Shown piece by piece: positions 21,501 to 32,775 of a DNA stretch of 64,000 bases. The notes beneath the pieces were generated by a model that saw only the letters and a list, made by a program, of their open reading frames with translations, was not told the DNA's origin and made no database searches. This DNA is from Neolentinus lepideus HHB14362 ss-1. Lineage: Eukaryota; Basidiomycota; Agaricomycetes; Gloeophyllales; Gloeophyllaceae. A program made the translations under genes and the position numbers. The stretch spans positions 164,089 through 228,088 of the forward strand of contig KV425588.1 of the NCBI GenBank assembly GCA_001632425.1, in the 5' to 3' direction. The number at the start of each line of letters is the position of its first letter. Position 1 is the first letter of the stretch.

Positions 21501-22766
21501 GCGAAGGGCGAGCTGGACCACGCAGTTCCGGATTCTTAGTGGACGAGCATTCAAGAACTTGTACCGTGATCCGGCTCTGTTGGAGGCGCACTATTTCTCG
21601 TCTATTGGTCTAGCATGTGAGTGCATCGCGCATATTATATTAGAGTCCTCTGACGGATATCTATTGCAGTGTTCTGTGGTTTCTTCTTCCACAATGTGAC
21701 GTAAGTATTTGTTCGTCATCTTTCTCGCATTACATCGTAGCTTACGCTAGATTGTAGGAATGATATCGCTGGCTTTCAGAACAGATTAGGTGTGCTCTGT
21801 CTGGCATTATCCATGAAGACGATCTCATAAATCTTATCTAGGCGTGTTCTTCTTCACGCTGGCCTTATTCGGGTTCTCCTCTCTTTCGAGTTTGAGCTTG
21901 TTCGCTAATGAGCGGCTGTTATTCATGCGTGAAAGGTATGTTATACAACGTTTCGAAACGCGTGGTCTGGCTTACAGGTGTATCAGAGCGAACGGATACT
22001 ATAGTTCTTTCACATATTTCTCGTCTAAGGTAAACCCTGTTCCTGACTTTCCCCTATGGCGTTGCTCAATCCTTCATAGGTCCTTTTCGAAATGATTCCC
22101 CTAAGAGTAGTTCCTCCACTCCTTTTCGGCGGCATTGTCTATGGTCTTGTCGGCTTAGTTCCTACCGTCGTGGCCTTCTGGAAATTCATGCTTACGCTGG
22201 TCTTGTTCAACCTATCAACAGCGACCGTCATCTTCCTGCTGTCTGTCGCATTCGAGAATACGGGTGTTGCAAGTTTGGTCGGGACCCTAGTCATGTTGTT
22301 CAAGCGAGTCTTTCCGTATCCGTTAGCGAAGGTCATAACTTATAGCATCTCTAGTTTGCTCTTCACTGGGCTGTTGATCAACCGGGAGAGTGTGCCAAAG
22401 GCACTGCAGTGGCTGCACACCATCTCGTTCTTCCATGCTGGTTTCGAAGCTCTGGCGGTTAATGAGCTCCGTTATCTCCAATTGAAGGAATATAAGGTAC
22501 ATCGCTGCGAGTTCCGGGTCCCTGAATAGTACTAATCTTCACATAAACAGTACGGCGTTGAGCTGGATGTCCCCGCCGCTACTGTTCTGTCCATCTTTGG
22601 ACTACGGGCTCAGGTATATTTAGTCGCGTGCCCATTATTATTGCCACTGACATATCTTCGGTAGTCTTTCTGGTGGCCGAACATCTCACTCCTGGGAATC
22701 TTTGTCGGCGTCTTCACAGTAGCAAGCTACATCACATTACATCTATATGTTAAGGAAAGGCGGTAG
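18578..22766 (+). CDS. ADP1: ADP1-like ABCG (WHITE-type) half transporter
   Basis: Multi-exon gene. A signal peptide-like start ([14 protein letters not shown]) leads into a Cys-rich extracellular region with EGF-like units ([20 protein letters not shown] and [12 protein letters not shown]) and a membrane anchor near 19930-19985. The nucleotide-binding domain has Walker [10 protein letters not shown], signature [10 protein letters not shown] (spliced after GDSGH), Walker [13 protein letters not shown] and switch His in TIHQPRS. A Ser/Glu-rich linker precedes six membrane segments (21.6-22.75 kb). This NBD-then-TMD order with an N-terminal EGF region matches yeast Adp1. Roughly 16-17 exons; introns about 50 nt. 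Substrate is unknown. The last exon ends KERR at 22764-22766. A decayed copy of that exon lies just downstream. Confidence 0.85.
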
Positions 22767-23026
22767 GTTTCGGTTAAAGACGTTATAACGATCGCATTAT
22801 ACTAGGCAATATCTACCTGTATCGCATAATGTATACTAGGTCCTCAATTCTCATCCGCATGCCAATGGTACTAGGATCGGGCTTCATCATGGTAAGGAAC
22901 GCATCTCCTGCAATCGTGATCATGAAGCAATACTCAGACCCCCATTGGGTTGAATAATTGTGATGAAGGCAGGGTACTGCGGTAAAGTGTGGGCTAATCA
23001 CTAACGTTGACTGATATCTTTGTGGT

Positions 23027-23133
23027 AGTCTTTCTGGTGGTCGGATATATATCGCTCCTCAGAATCCGCATCGGTATCTTTACAATCAGCAAGCTCCACT
23101 ATGTGCGTCTATGTTCAGAAAAGAGGTATGTCT
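23027..23133 (+). pseudogene. Decayed duplicate of the ABC transporter last exon
   Basis: From GGTAGTCTTTCTGGTGG this stretch parallels 22663-22766, the final transporter exon (shared CAGCAAGCT, TCTATGT and AAAGAGGTATG/AAAGGCGGTAGG ends). The frame is broken and the copied exon lacks upstream partners. It is a tandem remnant, separated from the real exon by about 260 bp. Confidence 0.55.
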
Positions 23134-23178
23134 CAACGTAAGGGACTGTCAATAACCGCACCGCACCCCGTACATATA

Positions 23179-23717
23179 TGGTGCAGGTCAGCTAGTCACC
23201 GCCACTTTTGTACAAAGAATGTAGGAGCCCCATATTTTTTCCGTTTTCTTATTCCTCTAGTAGAAATGCTCCATTTGGGGCATAGAACAATTCTACCAGA
23301 CAGAATTTCGATAGGGTCAAAATTGGGCGAGATATATTTTCGGACCAGATCATATTTTGCCGCATGGGAATGTATTTCCATATGTGGACATAATCAACAA
23401 TCTAATTATTTCAGCCTGTGGTGCAGCAGCGTCTCCGGAACCCGTCTGTGGGATGTGTATTGATGAGAAATGAATTGTCTAACCCTCAGCTGAGCATCTT
23501 TTGCACCCAGATCATCACATCAAAAGTGGTTTTGAGGTGTGGTGCTATGCAACAAGTACTGTATATATTATATAAAATCTACAGCCAATTGATGTGCCCA
23601 GATAGGCTTAGTTTACTATGAAATCTAGGGGAAAATAAGGCAAAAATTGAATTTTTTGCGAGTCCGACCCGATTTTGCCGCTGTACAAAAGTGGCGGTGA
23701 CTAGCCGACCCGCACTA
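23179..23717. mobile_element. TA-flanked MITE (539 bp), Tc1/mariner-like
   Basis: Terminal inverted repeats of about 35 bp share the core GCTAGTCACCGCCACTTTTG followed by TAC, with three mismatches near the outer ends. A TA dinucleotide flanks both ends (23177-23178 and 23718-23719), the target duplication expected of Tc1/mariner-type transposition. The interior is AT-rich and has no transposase frame, so the element is non-autonomous. Short sub-terminal AT-rich blocks (TTTTTTCCG, ATTTTTTGCG) lie inside both ends. Confidence 0.75.
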
Positions 23718-23719
23718 TA

Positions 23720-24590
23720 GTCACCCCAGCTACCGGTTCCATTGTTGAGTGCGCTTCCGCCTCAGTATGTAATCAATCAATTTTCAGAACGGATGCAGTT
23801 GTTCCGGTCTTCTAGGTCTACGCTTATGCTAGCCGGTGCGTTCTACTAGTACTCGTATCATATCACACACGAGCTTGTGTGTTACGCTGACGCGTCCTCG
23901 CACCAGGTGAGTGCAACACGGTGGCACCCTTCAGCTTCAGGCCCTATATGCTTACCTTATTGGACTAGGAATCATTCGCATCGTATCTCAGTCACGCACG
24001 TGCCGACTGTCAGCTGTATACTCCCAAAACCCTGCCCTGCGTTGATAGCAGCGCCTCGTGCTGTTTGCGAAGCAGACGGACGCGTGGTGGACGAGGTCCA
24101 TTAAATCACTCAAGTATCATCGGTCGAGATGATCCCAAGACGAGTTCTTGACTATCGCTGTGATGAACATCTTGTAGGTCCGCAGCCTCTCTCTCGGTGT
24201 TGGTCGCGAATATGCGACGTACAAAGGTTGGTGGGTGCCTGCCGGCTTGTTCGTGCTCATTCACTGCACGTGTTCTCATATTTGTATTCTCTTCCGCTAT
24301 TCGACTGATGCTTGCTCTGATGATATGAGTATATGCGATGTTCCGCGTACAACATCGGTAAAGTGACTTTGGTGTATGTTGAATTATAGTACACTCTCTC
24401 GAAAATTCGAAGTACTTATGCTGAATCTACTCACGACGCTCCATCACTTCGAGAATTTGCGTACCCGGGCTTGAAGGTCACATGGAATATAAAAGAGGCA
24501 GCAGGCTATTTATTGGATCGAGTAAGAGCTTCGAGTAGGGTTTCGTACAGTAAATGCAATAATAAAAGTATGAGGCAAGAGATTTTGATC
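23720..24590. other. Intergenic region between MITE and tRNA
   Basis: No gene recognised. Short open frames have no family features. Confidence 0.35.
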
Positions 24591-24591
24591 A

Positions 24592-24699
24592 GGCAAGATG
24601 GCCGAGCGGTCCAAGGCGTGTGACTCAAGCGAAAGCTTGCCTGTAACACAGGTTTCTCATCTGGGTATCCAGGCGTGGGTTCAAATCCCACTCTTGTCA
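24592..24699 (+). tRNA. tRNA-Leu(CAA) with intron
   Basis: Acceptor GGCAAGA (24592-24598) pairs with TCTTGTC (24692-24698, one G-U), discriminator A at 24699. The D-arm GCC-GAGCGGTCCAA-GGC, long variable arm CTGG-GTAT-CCAG and T-arm GTGGG-TTCAAAT-CCCAC mark a type II tRNA. The anticodon CAA is at 24626-24628. The intron follows the base 3' of the anticodon and contains CTTG, which can pair with CAAG as in many tRNA introns; its exact 3' end near 24653 is uncertain. With that end the anticodon stem TGTGA/TCTCA has one T-T mismatch. A Pol III stop (TTTT, 24701-24704) follows directly. The antisense frame beginning MTRVGFEPTP is a tRNA shadow. Confidence 0.8.
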
Positions 24700-24700
24700 A

Positions 24701-24704
24701 TTTT
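24701..24704 (+). terminator. Pol III terminator of tRNA-Leu
   Basis: A run of four T residues starts one base after the discriminator position plus A, the standard RNA polymerase III stop. Confidence 0.6.
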
Positions 24705-26158
24705 CTCTCTAAACCCCGTGATTTTTGTCCCCACAGTCTAAATGCCGGATCAAAGATCTGTACCTTGGACTAACGTTGTGAAGCCGGTGCTCTATGCGGA
24801 GTGTATGTCTCTATGGGTTGATGATTGTGTATTGTTCCCGGATGACTTGTTCAATTGACAGACTCTTCTAGGTGACATTCACTCTCTGGTGCCCCATGGA
24901 TTGTGGAAATCATGCGTACTAGTGGGAAAAGGCTCTCTACCTCGTCGTCGACAGGCATCACGTGCAAAAAACTTCCGCCATCTCACCGCATCGCCACCTC
25001 CACATTCTGATCTATCTTTGTCGTCTCTATCTGCTCCTGCATCACTGATTCACTCTGGCCTCGGCATCTCGTCTCAACGCGGGTTCATTCATGGCCTTGC
25101 CGGACTTGACACGGCACTGTCTCAGCAATCGACTGTCCGATCTCTGCAAATCTTCCTATGCGGACAGCACCAGTAACGGCCATTACCGTGACTCCATGGA
25201 GAATGAATGTTAACTGTTGGCCATAGCTCATCCCGATGTGTCGAGTTACGATCCACCTCCCGGCACCCAGAAGGAACTTAGACACACTAAGCGACGTGCG
25301 ACGGGGATGAGTGTCATTTTGTTGGCTCGTCTTGAGACTATGGGGGTGAATATGAAGAGATAGATACAGCTGGGTCCATCTTGCTTGTCACGGAAGCCCA
25401 AAGAGACGTGAGCCCATATTCAGCGGCCTCATTTTAGCTGATGGAATACTTTTTAAGTTTTCGGATATCATTGGATACAGCGACATTCAGGAGGATTTGC
25501 ATCTCTCTCTGCTTGTCAAACAGCGTGGGCACTGAAGACCTTGCGTATGAAGCGATTCATCTTGCTGCTGGAATGCAGCATAGAGCTCAGCATGTGGTCA
25601 ATTGGCGATGGCGACGCACCAGAAATCGCAAGTAAAGTATACAGTGAACTCTGCAGTTATTCTAATCCTGATCCTAGGGATGCGGCTAGACAGTTTTACC
25701 TGTCGTGGGCGCCGATGGCGTCTAAGAACTTACGACTCGGTTGATTTCAGCGATCTACTTGACCACGAGATTTGTATCTCGTTTCCTTAGCGTTTTCATC
25801 ACTGAGATGAGCTCGATCACGAGGAGAGTTAGATAGTGACTCTGTTCTCCCACGGTCCGGCTAAACCCGAAGCGGTAAGAACGGGCCCGGACAGAATAGG
25901 TCCCTTTCCTCAAATCGAGGAGGGTTTCCCTATGAACTAACCGTGCGATACAATCTCTTCTATTAACGATACTCAGGATGACAGTGTGACTTTTTCTTTC
26001 AACAAGACCCACCGCCATCGTCCGACTGCCGCGCTCAAGGAATGATTCCGGAAGACGTCGCTAATCAGCTCGCTTGTTCACCATGGCGGAACAGATCACT
26101 TATATCAGGATGCCTGCAAACGTTTTGAGTCGCCTTTCTATGATTTACACTGCACGTT
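24705..26158. other. Unassigned region between tRNA and 7-TM gene
   Basis: A short ATG-led stretch at 24742 (MPDQRSVPWTNVVKPVLYA) ends at a possible donor, but no continuing exons could be joined. The remaining open frames (24889-25176, 25541-25744) are not recognisable. Nothing else seen. Confidence 0.25.
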
Positions 26159-27466
26159 ATGTCCTTTTCAACGCCTGACACGGATCTCTGGTTAGAGAGA
26201 TCACGTCTTAATGGCATGCTCCTTGGTGCAGTCTCTTATGGTGCGTTGCTCTTTGCATGATCTCTTGACTACTTTACTCACCGAAATACCTACAGGTATT
26301 TTGCTCACCTTAACGCTACAATGCATGAAGATCCTCTGGCAGGTGCCAAAACAGCACAAAAGAGGGCCCCTCAGCCAGCGCTACATACTTCTGGCTTACG
26401 TCCTTGTTACTTTCATTCTCGCCACACTCGGATTTGCGGGAAATGCGAGATATACACAGACGATCTGGATCGACCGTCGCAATATGCTTGGGGGACCGGC
26501 AGCTCTGATCGAGCTTGAGCTTAACTACAAAGTTAATATGATGGCTTTAGCATCGTAAGGGTTGAAGTCATCTGCCACTGGACATTGAATAACGGAATCT
26601 CAGTTATTATATCATGGGATGGCTCATGGACGCTCTTTTGGTCAGTCTTATTCATCCTCGTTGCTGTTGGATGTCAAGTCATCTGGCATGAACAGTTACA
26701 CCGGTGTTGCACCATCTGGGGCTGGCGATGGTATATTGTCGTAGTAATGAGCCTGCTTTTCTTCGGTGACATAGGTACGTCTGTCATTCCATCCTTCCTT
26801 GTCTTTTGAAGTATCAATTGGTAATTCTAGCATCATCCGTACTGGTCTTGGAGCGCTCCGGCAAAGGCGCTGTCTTCTACTCAAACAACATCCAACTGGC
26901 ATACCTATCCATTTCTGTATCCCTCAATGTCGTCTACACGTTGCTAGTCGTCGTGCGCCTACTCGTTATGCGTAGCCAGGTCAGATCAGTGCTCAGCGAC
27001 GAGCACTCGAAGACGTACACATCAATTGCGGCGATGATAATAGAATCAGCGTCGATGTATACTGTGCTTGGGATACTTTTCATCGCTTCTTTTGCGAAGG
27101 GGAGCAATTTGTCCAATTTGATTTTCCTTTCTATTAGTCATGTCCAGGTGCGCGTTGTCCAGCCTGCTAAAATCAAGGTTTATTGACAGGCATGCGCCCT
27201 AGGGTATCGCGCAACTACTCATTATCAGGCGAGTCGCCACGGGTCGCGCGTACTCTCAAGACGTCGCGCAAACAGGGACTCCCTCTCTCGCATTTGACGT
27301 AATTCAAGGGCAGACGACATCCATAGACATCACCACCTCTGTCAATGTTGCTGGCAATGAAGCGATACCAATCACGTCCCTGTCGCCAGGTAGCAAGACG
27401 AACGATCAAGGCACAATGCGTACTGCCAAGTCAGAGGCGTTTTCTAGGAAGCACGACTTTGCCTAA
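26159..27466 (+). CDS. Seven-transmembrane protein of an Agaricomycete expanded family
   Basis: Exons 26159-26240, 26296-26554, 26604-26640, 26696-26774, 26831-27147 and 27203-27466 join to 345 codons plus stop. The start MLLGAVSYGILLTLTLQCM opens the first helix. Diagnostic later blocks are SYYIMGWLMDALL, HRCCTIWGW, GDIASSVLVL, IQLAYLSISVSLNVVYTLLV (helix 5) and HVQGIAQLLIIRRVATGRAY at the end of helix 7. The tail is soluble and Ser/Thr-rich. This pattern belongs to a large basidiomycete family often annotated only as a hypothetical membrane protein; function is not known. The acceptor in front of ASSVL was chosen over an earlier AG because only it keeps the family frame. Confidence 0.75.
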
Positions 27467-27687
27467 CGCCCAGGAACGAGGGTTAGGAGGACGTTCTACG
27501 CTACACTCGTACTTACGAATAACGTCGATGACATGTCTAAACTCACGCACAGGGCGGACTGATCCATGATTCTTCCTCATAGACCACATACTACATTACA
27601 GGTATTTCAAGATGTCCTGGATGAATGGCACAGGCGTACGATTCGTTGAATTCCCTTTGCGCGGCGGTGAGTCAGATGCGATGACAT

Positions 27688-28446
27688 CTAGTACTTGGCG
27701 TGGACTGCCTTGAAGTCGGCGAGGTCGAGTACGGCACCGAGCACCTTGGCGCTCTCCTCGCTCTCCTCCTCACGAGCCTTCTGGTGAGCCTGAATTGGAC
27801 GACATGGAAGTTAGCCAGGTTTCTCTGGTCGAGACACCCTCGATGACCCACTTCAATCGAGGGCCAGCCCACAGCCATGATGTAGCTGCCGGGCTTCTCA
27901 ATCACGGGGCCGTACGTGAATACGGAGGCACCGGGAAGCTCAATATTGGAGGCCTGGTCGAGCAGCTCGACCAGATCGGCTTCAGACTTGCCCTCCTTGA
28001 CCTGAATGGAGACGACCTCGGTGACGAGTGCCCCCAAGGCCTTCGACGGATCTTTGTTGAACTTGACGTGCACCATCTCGAATTGGCCAGCGAGTCCGGG
28101 CTTCAGCGGTTCAATGAGCTCGGCGTAGGATGCAGAGTCCATCAGGGCTTTGTGATGCTCCAGGCTCTCCCACACTGGGATATTGGTGAGTGCAGTTGAA
28201 GATGAGGGAAGCAAGGAGAATGACGTACAAACGTAGAGGTAACCCTTTGCGGGATCCTCGACCTTAGGGCCATGCCAGGTGCTGTCGAGCATGTCAGGGT
28301 TTATCCTGAAGTCCGAATTCGGTATGGACGTGCTTGATCTTGCCTGGAGTCTTGTCGAGGACGCTCACAAGGCCCTTGGCAATGGTATTGTCCTTCTGGT
28401 AGGCCTCGGAGGTGCCGAAGACAACGAACGCAGTGACGTGCGGCAT
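27688..28446 (-). CDS. ABM-type (dimeric alpha/beta barrel) monooxygenase-like protein
   Basis: Starts MPHVTAFVVFGTSEAYQKDN, then VWESLEHHKALMD (read VLWESLEHHKALMD after splicing), YAELIEPLKP, VHVKFNKDP, and ends AHQKAREEES and LADFKAVHAKY. These are hallmarks of the basidiomycete ABM-like family, two ferredoxin-like barrel halves of about 100 residues each. Clear introns are 28175-28228 and 27790-27851 (GT-AG). The first intron, between exon KTPGKIKH and VEDPAKGYLYV, could not be fixed: no GT donor keeps both the conserved FGLQ segment and the frame. Either a non-canonical donor is used or a small indel is present. The reaction is unknown. Confidence 0.6.
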
Positions 28447-28804
28447 GGCGACGAAGGTCCAAGGTGCTGTTAGAAGTAGATTATAAGTAGATAAAGAGTG
28501 TGATGACCAGCATTTCAGCTATGCAAGCTTTATATCATAATTCAGGCCTAGGGGCAACCGAGCATTTCTGACTAGACATCATGCACCTGCAATATTAGGA
28601 GGAGTGCGGTGAAGCGGCCGCCAGAATGCAAGTTACAAGAATGCGCAGGTGTTTTCGCGTCCTTTTATCCTCTGCGTATGTTGCAATGCAGTCACGTTCG
28701 ACTTCTCATCTGATGGGACATCGGTATGTACTGCTTTAGGAGAATCGAGTCCCCGAGACCTAGTCAACGTTGCTTTTGAAGCTGCGCATTCATTCATTGC
28801 GATA
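28447..28804. promoter_or_regulatory. Divergent promoter region (ABM-like / DUF952)
   Basis: About 358 bp separate the start codons of two divergently transcribed genes. A TATA-like stretch, TTTATATCATAAT (28529-28541), lies about 85 bp from the ABM-like start and reads GATATAAAG on its strand. No matching TATA is obvious for the DUF952 gene. Confidence 0.35.
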
Positions 28805-29215
28805 ATGTCGACCAACAAACCAACGTACATATACAAAATCGTCCCTTCCTCGGCGCCGCCGCCAGACCCGTTACCGGATACACTGCCTCTTAGCGAGCTC
28901 GATGCCAAATCTGGCTTCATTCATTTCTCGACTGCGCCGCAAGTCCTGAATACGCTCAAGTTCTTCTTCAAAGATGACTCAAAGGTCTATCTCCTGAGAG
29001 TCGTGTACGACCATGTCGACAAGGACATCAGATGGGAGGATCCCAAGGCGGAGAATTGCGGGCCTCGAGGCGGCGAGGGCATGTTTCCGCACTTGTACAA
29101 CGGTCCCAAGCTAGGGAAAGGCGAGGTGGAAAGTGTCAAGGCCTTGGAGAAGTCGCAGTCTGGATGGGATGAGGTGGTACAGGGGGCTCAACTGGAAGGA
29201 TGGCTAGTATATTAA
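28805..29215 (+). CDS. DUF952 family protein
   Basis: Single-exon frame of 136 codons. It opens MSTNKPTYIYKIVPSS, then LSELDAKSGFIHFSTAPQV, FFKDDSKVYLLRVVYD, IRWEDPKAENCGPRGGEGMF and PHLYNGPKLGKGEVESV, the conserved order of DUF952. The conserved 'DgFIHfSt' and 'fPHLYg' phrases are present. DUF952 proteins are small and cytosolic, with no established reaction. The ATG after the longer upstream open frame was chosen because family members start at this point. Confidence 0.8.
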   Translation: MSTNKPTYIYKIVPSSAPPPDPLPDTLPLSELDAKSGFIHFSTAPQVLNTLKFFFKDDSKVYLLRVVYDHVDKDIRWEDPKAENCGPRGGEGMFPHLYNGPKLGKGEVESVKALEKSQSGWDEVVQGAQLEGWLVY

Positions 29216-29573
29216 TTTCAAGGTGCGTTTACCAATCGAATGATTATAATCAAGCAGCGAGCGCTTAGCGCGATCTGCACCCGATAAACAGGGAGAGAAG
29301 GCCACTTTCAACAAGTGCTTCTCCGTTCATAGATGACTGTTCAATCGCCGCGATGCTAGGTCTAACCTGAGAATGGCCTTGCAACATGAAGCTAAATTTT
29401 CGTGGAACTTGAAGCAACCATCACCGTCCTGCTGAGTGTTCTGCTTCTACCTAGTGATGTACTATGCTTAGATGACAGGAACTTAGCTACTTCTAAAGCC
29501 CCAAAGATAGCATGCTATATTGTCATACGCAGCATAGTCAGAGCTTCGATGATGAATCGATGAAGATGGTTCA

Positions 29574-30843
29574 TCACACCCCACGCGTCATATCTACAGC
29601 ACCAATGTTACTACCGGTCGGTTGCTGCATTGGTGTTATTGCGACTACAGACCAAACGGTATAAGTCAGTTTTCCTCGCTCCAGGCTCCATCCTCAGCAG
29701 TACGCACTCACGGTGTGGTCTCCGGTCCTCATAATCTGGGGGTGGCAAATTCTGCAGTTCCCAAATCATCTCCTGCTGTTCTTCCTTCAGCCGCTCGACC
29801 TCCTGCTGTAAGAACTCCATCCGATCCTGATTCCTCCTTAATCGCTCGACCTCCGCCTGTAACATTTGTATCCTGCCGCGGTCCTCGCGCAGACATTCGA
29901 CCTCGCTCTGCAGCTCATCTACCTGCGGTTGCCCCGCCTTCATGCGAGCGATCTCCTGCTGCATCGAATCCATTCGGGCCTTTTCCTGCATGAGCGTCTC
30001 CATCTCGCGTTTGAGAATTTTGATCTGTGCTCGGAGCTCAGGCGTATGAGCTCGACTAAACGTCGAAGTTGACCGCTTGTGGTTCGGGCTATAGCTCGTG
30101 CTGCTGGCATTTTGCTCCGAAGCTGGAGTAGGCGATATCGGGGGTATTGGCAACTGGACTGCATCAGGCGGTCTTGTATCTTGCTGCTGATCTTCTTCGA
30201 TTTCCATGGCCTCCCTCCTATCCGTATGTGCGGATATCACTCTGGGACTGTTTCTTCTGACAGGCACTTGGAGCGAATCACGTTGTGAGTTGAAGGAATG
30301 GTGTTTTGAAGCGTCGCCAGCACGCTCGTGGCTGGGATAGGGCTCTTTGTAATACGAGGTACGGGAATCGGCAGCGAACGTCGTACTCGAACCATTCAGC
30401 GAAAGGAAACGCGGCCGTGGTAGAGTGTCGTCAGTGCGAGACCCAGGGGTGGCGAATATCTCGTCTGTGCTCTCCTCTGGTCGGCGTATTATGCTCCTAT
30501 TACTGCCACGATTTGTAGTCCCACTTTCTGTGGCCCGGGTCCTGTATTGTCCTCGCGTTCTTCGGTCGAGGAAGTACAGCAGATAGAGGCTTATGATGAA
30601 TAACACACCGATGATGACTGAGATGATAATGATTCTCTCGGTGCTCGGGGAGATCCCCGACGAGGAGGACGTTGTAGACGTGGGCATCGTCACGGCGGTG
30701 GCGGCGGGGATCTCCGACGAGGAGGACGGTGTAGACGGCCGCATCGTCACGGTGGAGTACGTTGTAGACGACATCATGGGGAAGGATCCAAGGAGTGGTC
30801 GAGCCACTTCGGTGTTGGTCACAGCGACTCGAGAGGTAGCCAT
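29574..30843 (-). CDS. Single-pass membrane protein with cytosolic coiled coil
   Basis: Exons 29712-30843 and 29574-29644 (intron branch point CTGAC) join to 400 codons plus stop. The N-terminus is Ser/Thr-rich, likely extracellular and O-glycosylated, with a repeated SSSSEIPAATAVTMP / SSSSGISPSTE unit. One membrane helix (IIIISVIIGVLFIISLYLLY) follows near residue 75, then a basic, Ser-rich linker. A long coiled coil (about residues 265-375) consists of repeats of the type LQAEVERLRRNQDRM / LQQEVERLKEEQ. The layout resembles fungal wall-stress sensors or Mid2-like proteins, but no specific family is recognised. Confidence 0.65.
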
Positions 30844-32584
30844 AGGTGCGAGTAGGGGGTGTTGAGTAGGGGATCAACGCATGTTAGGTGTGTTCCGCCA
30901 TAATATGAGTATCTTATCATGGAAACGAACAGTCCTGAGCAAGATGTGATAGATGCACAAACGGTGTCCATCCAAGGCATGTTTCTCCTGTCTACGGTCA
31001 GACCTGGCTATGATGTCTGATTGATCCCGATATGTTGATTAGTGTTATAATTACGTGGAAAGTAGGTAGTGATCCGCGCCTCATCAAAGTCGAGTACCGA
31101 ATGTCGCGACTCTTCGCATGCGCGTGCAAGTCCTTTGAGCGGCGGCATACGGTTAGTATCACCGAACTCTACCAAATCCTTTCTACTGACTTTATTGAGT
31201 GATGCCACATTGCCGTAAACGTGAGATGATTATCTGTTCCCTATGTCTGAAATTGGGTGGATGATTTTTGATTTTACAGCGTAAGTGGTGCTTCGGCCTC
31301 TCATAGATGTCGGTATTCATTGGAGGGCTCCTGGGTGCCGGTACCAGTGATGGAACCCATAAGAGCTGTGTTATTTCATGTACAGCCTACAAAGAACGGG
31401 GTTATTCCTGTGGTGTTGTCGTCAGATAGCAAGCCATACAATGATGCCGAGTGCCCATTAACCCGGCGAGAGTGTCGGAGAGCAGCACGGTGGTCAGTGC
31501 TAGCAAATATTCTGATTGGATGAAACATCCTTTTTGGATGGTTTTTATGACTGTATGAAATCCACGATAAGGAAAGCAAAGCAGTACAACGACCATCACT
31601 TAAGGAATGAAGACAGCATTTGGGGACTTCGAGGAAGTCTCTTTTCAATAATAAAAGCATGTATATGGGCAAGCTGGCGCCCCTCTCTCCCTTAAAATAA
31701 GGTAAGGCCTGGGACACATAGACTCTGTCCCAAATATATCACGTAGATTCAGGCAGGCAATGTATATGACAGATGTCCTGATATATCATAGATTGATATC
31801 ATAACCTGATATCAGAGTAAACTTCTCTAGGACATGAGAATTGCGGCAATAAAATTCACTTATATATGTATTACATCTCAAAGATGAAGTGGATGACACA
31901 ATATTAATATTAATATTGTAGAGTGCGCACAACATTGGTTGAGAGCTCAGATGGAATGTGGCTCTGTACACTAAGGTTAGGGGTACGGCACATCCCGGAG
32001 CAACACTAACGAAACATCGACCAAGTACTAGTGCTTCGAACCTCGATAATCAAGTTTCTGACCCCATTGGCCTGTGCCTATTCAACTCGGCTTGAAGCAT
32101 TTGTCCGCGAATAGATTCCGGGCGATGGCTACAGATCTGTTCATAGCTACAAGTCTCTTCGTGCACGAGGACGCATCCAGTCACGGGCCCTCCAATGAGA
32201 ACGTTCCGACGCTAGGTTGTTGTGTTCTACATCGTTCATAGAGCTAGAGACCGGCCTCATGCAAGGACTAAAAACGAATGCAGCCGGTCATAACCCTCTA
32301 ACTCTAATAAAGGCGAAGATAATGTCGAGTTTCTGGCTGTGTCCATTAATTCAACAACTCTACTGTACCCGAAAGCCGCGCCGATTGCTCAGAGATTACC
32401 ATTGCAAGAAATTAGGATTGTACCATCCAACTCAGAGTTCTCCGTGTTTCAGCCACTTAGACTGTTGCCGTTGAAAACTGTTGCTGCTGCCATCCTAGGA
32501 TTAATGGGGTCACCACTCAATCGGAATTCCAAAGCCTCCTTTGCTGCTCCAGAAGTTCGGAGAGACTGCACGCTGCATTCCTAG
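30844..32584. other. Long intergenic region
   Basis: No supported gene. AT-rich in places (for example the ATATTAATATTAATATTG run near 31901). Open frames are short and without family features. Confidence 0.35.
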
Positions 32585-32775
32585 TGTTGAAATAAGCCAA
32601 GGACAAAGAATTGAGAGTGCGAGCCCCGAGTGGTGGGTTGCCCGAAGGGCAATCACGTACACAACAGGCTTTAAATACATACTAGTATTCTTAGCATATC
32701 CCGATATGGACGCCTCCGGTAACCCCCCCTCTCGATCTTACGCGAGTTTGTGAGCTCGTTCCGACCTCCTAAAAT
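32585..32775 (+). repeat. Dispersed repeat, copy 1 (SINE-like)
   Basis: Similar to 55562-55778 in the same orientation. Shared blocks: GTTGAAATAA, a CCCCGAGTGGTGGGTTGCCC stretch (with TTGCCC-GAA-GGGCAA hairpin), TCACGTAC, and CCGATATGGACGCCTCCGG. It lies about 650 bp upstream of the disrupted DUF6534 gene. Confidence 0.55.

Noticed and set aside
24506..24700. Minus-strand frame beginning MTRVGFEPTP
   Set aside because: It is the antisense translation of the tRNA-Leu gene, a known artefact in protein databases.
29622..30288. Plus-strand frames over the coiled-coil gene
   Set aside because: Antisense of the coiled-coil repeats; no independent support.
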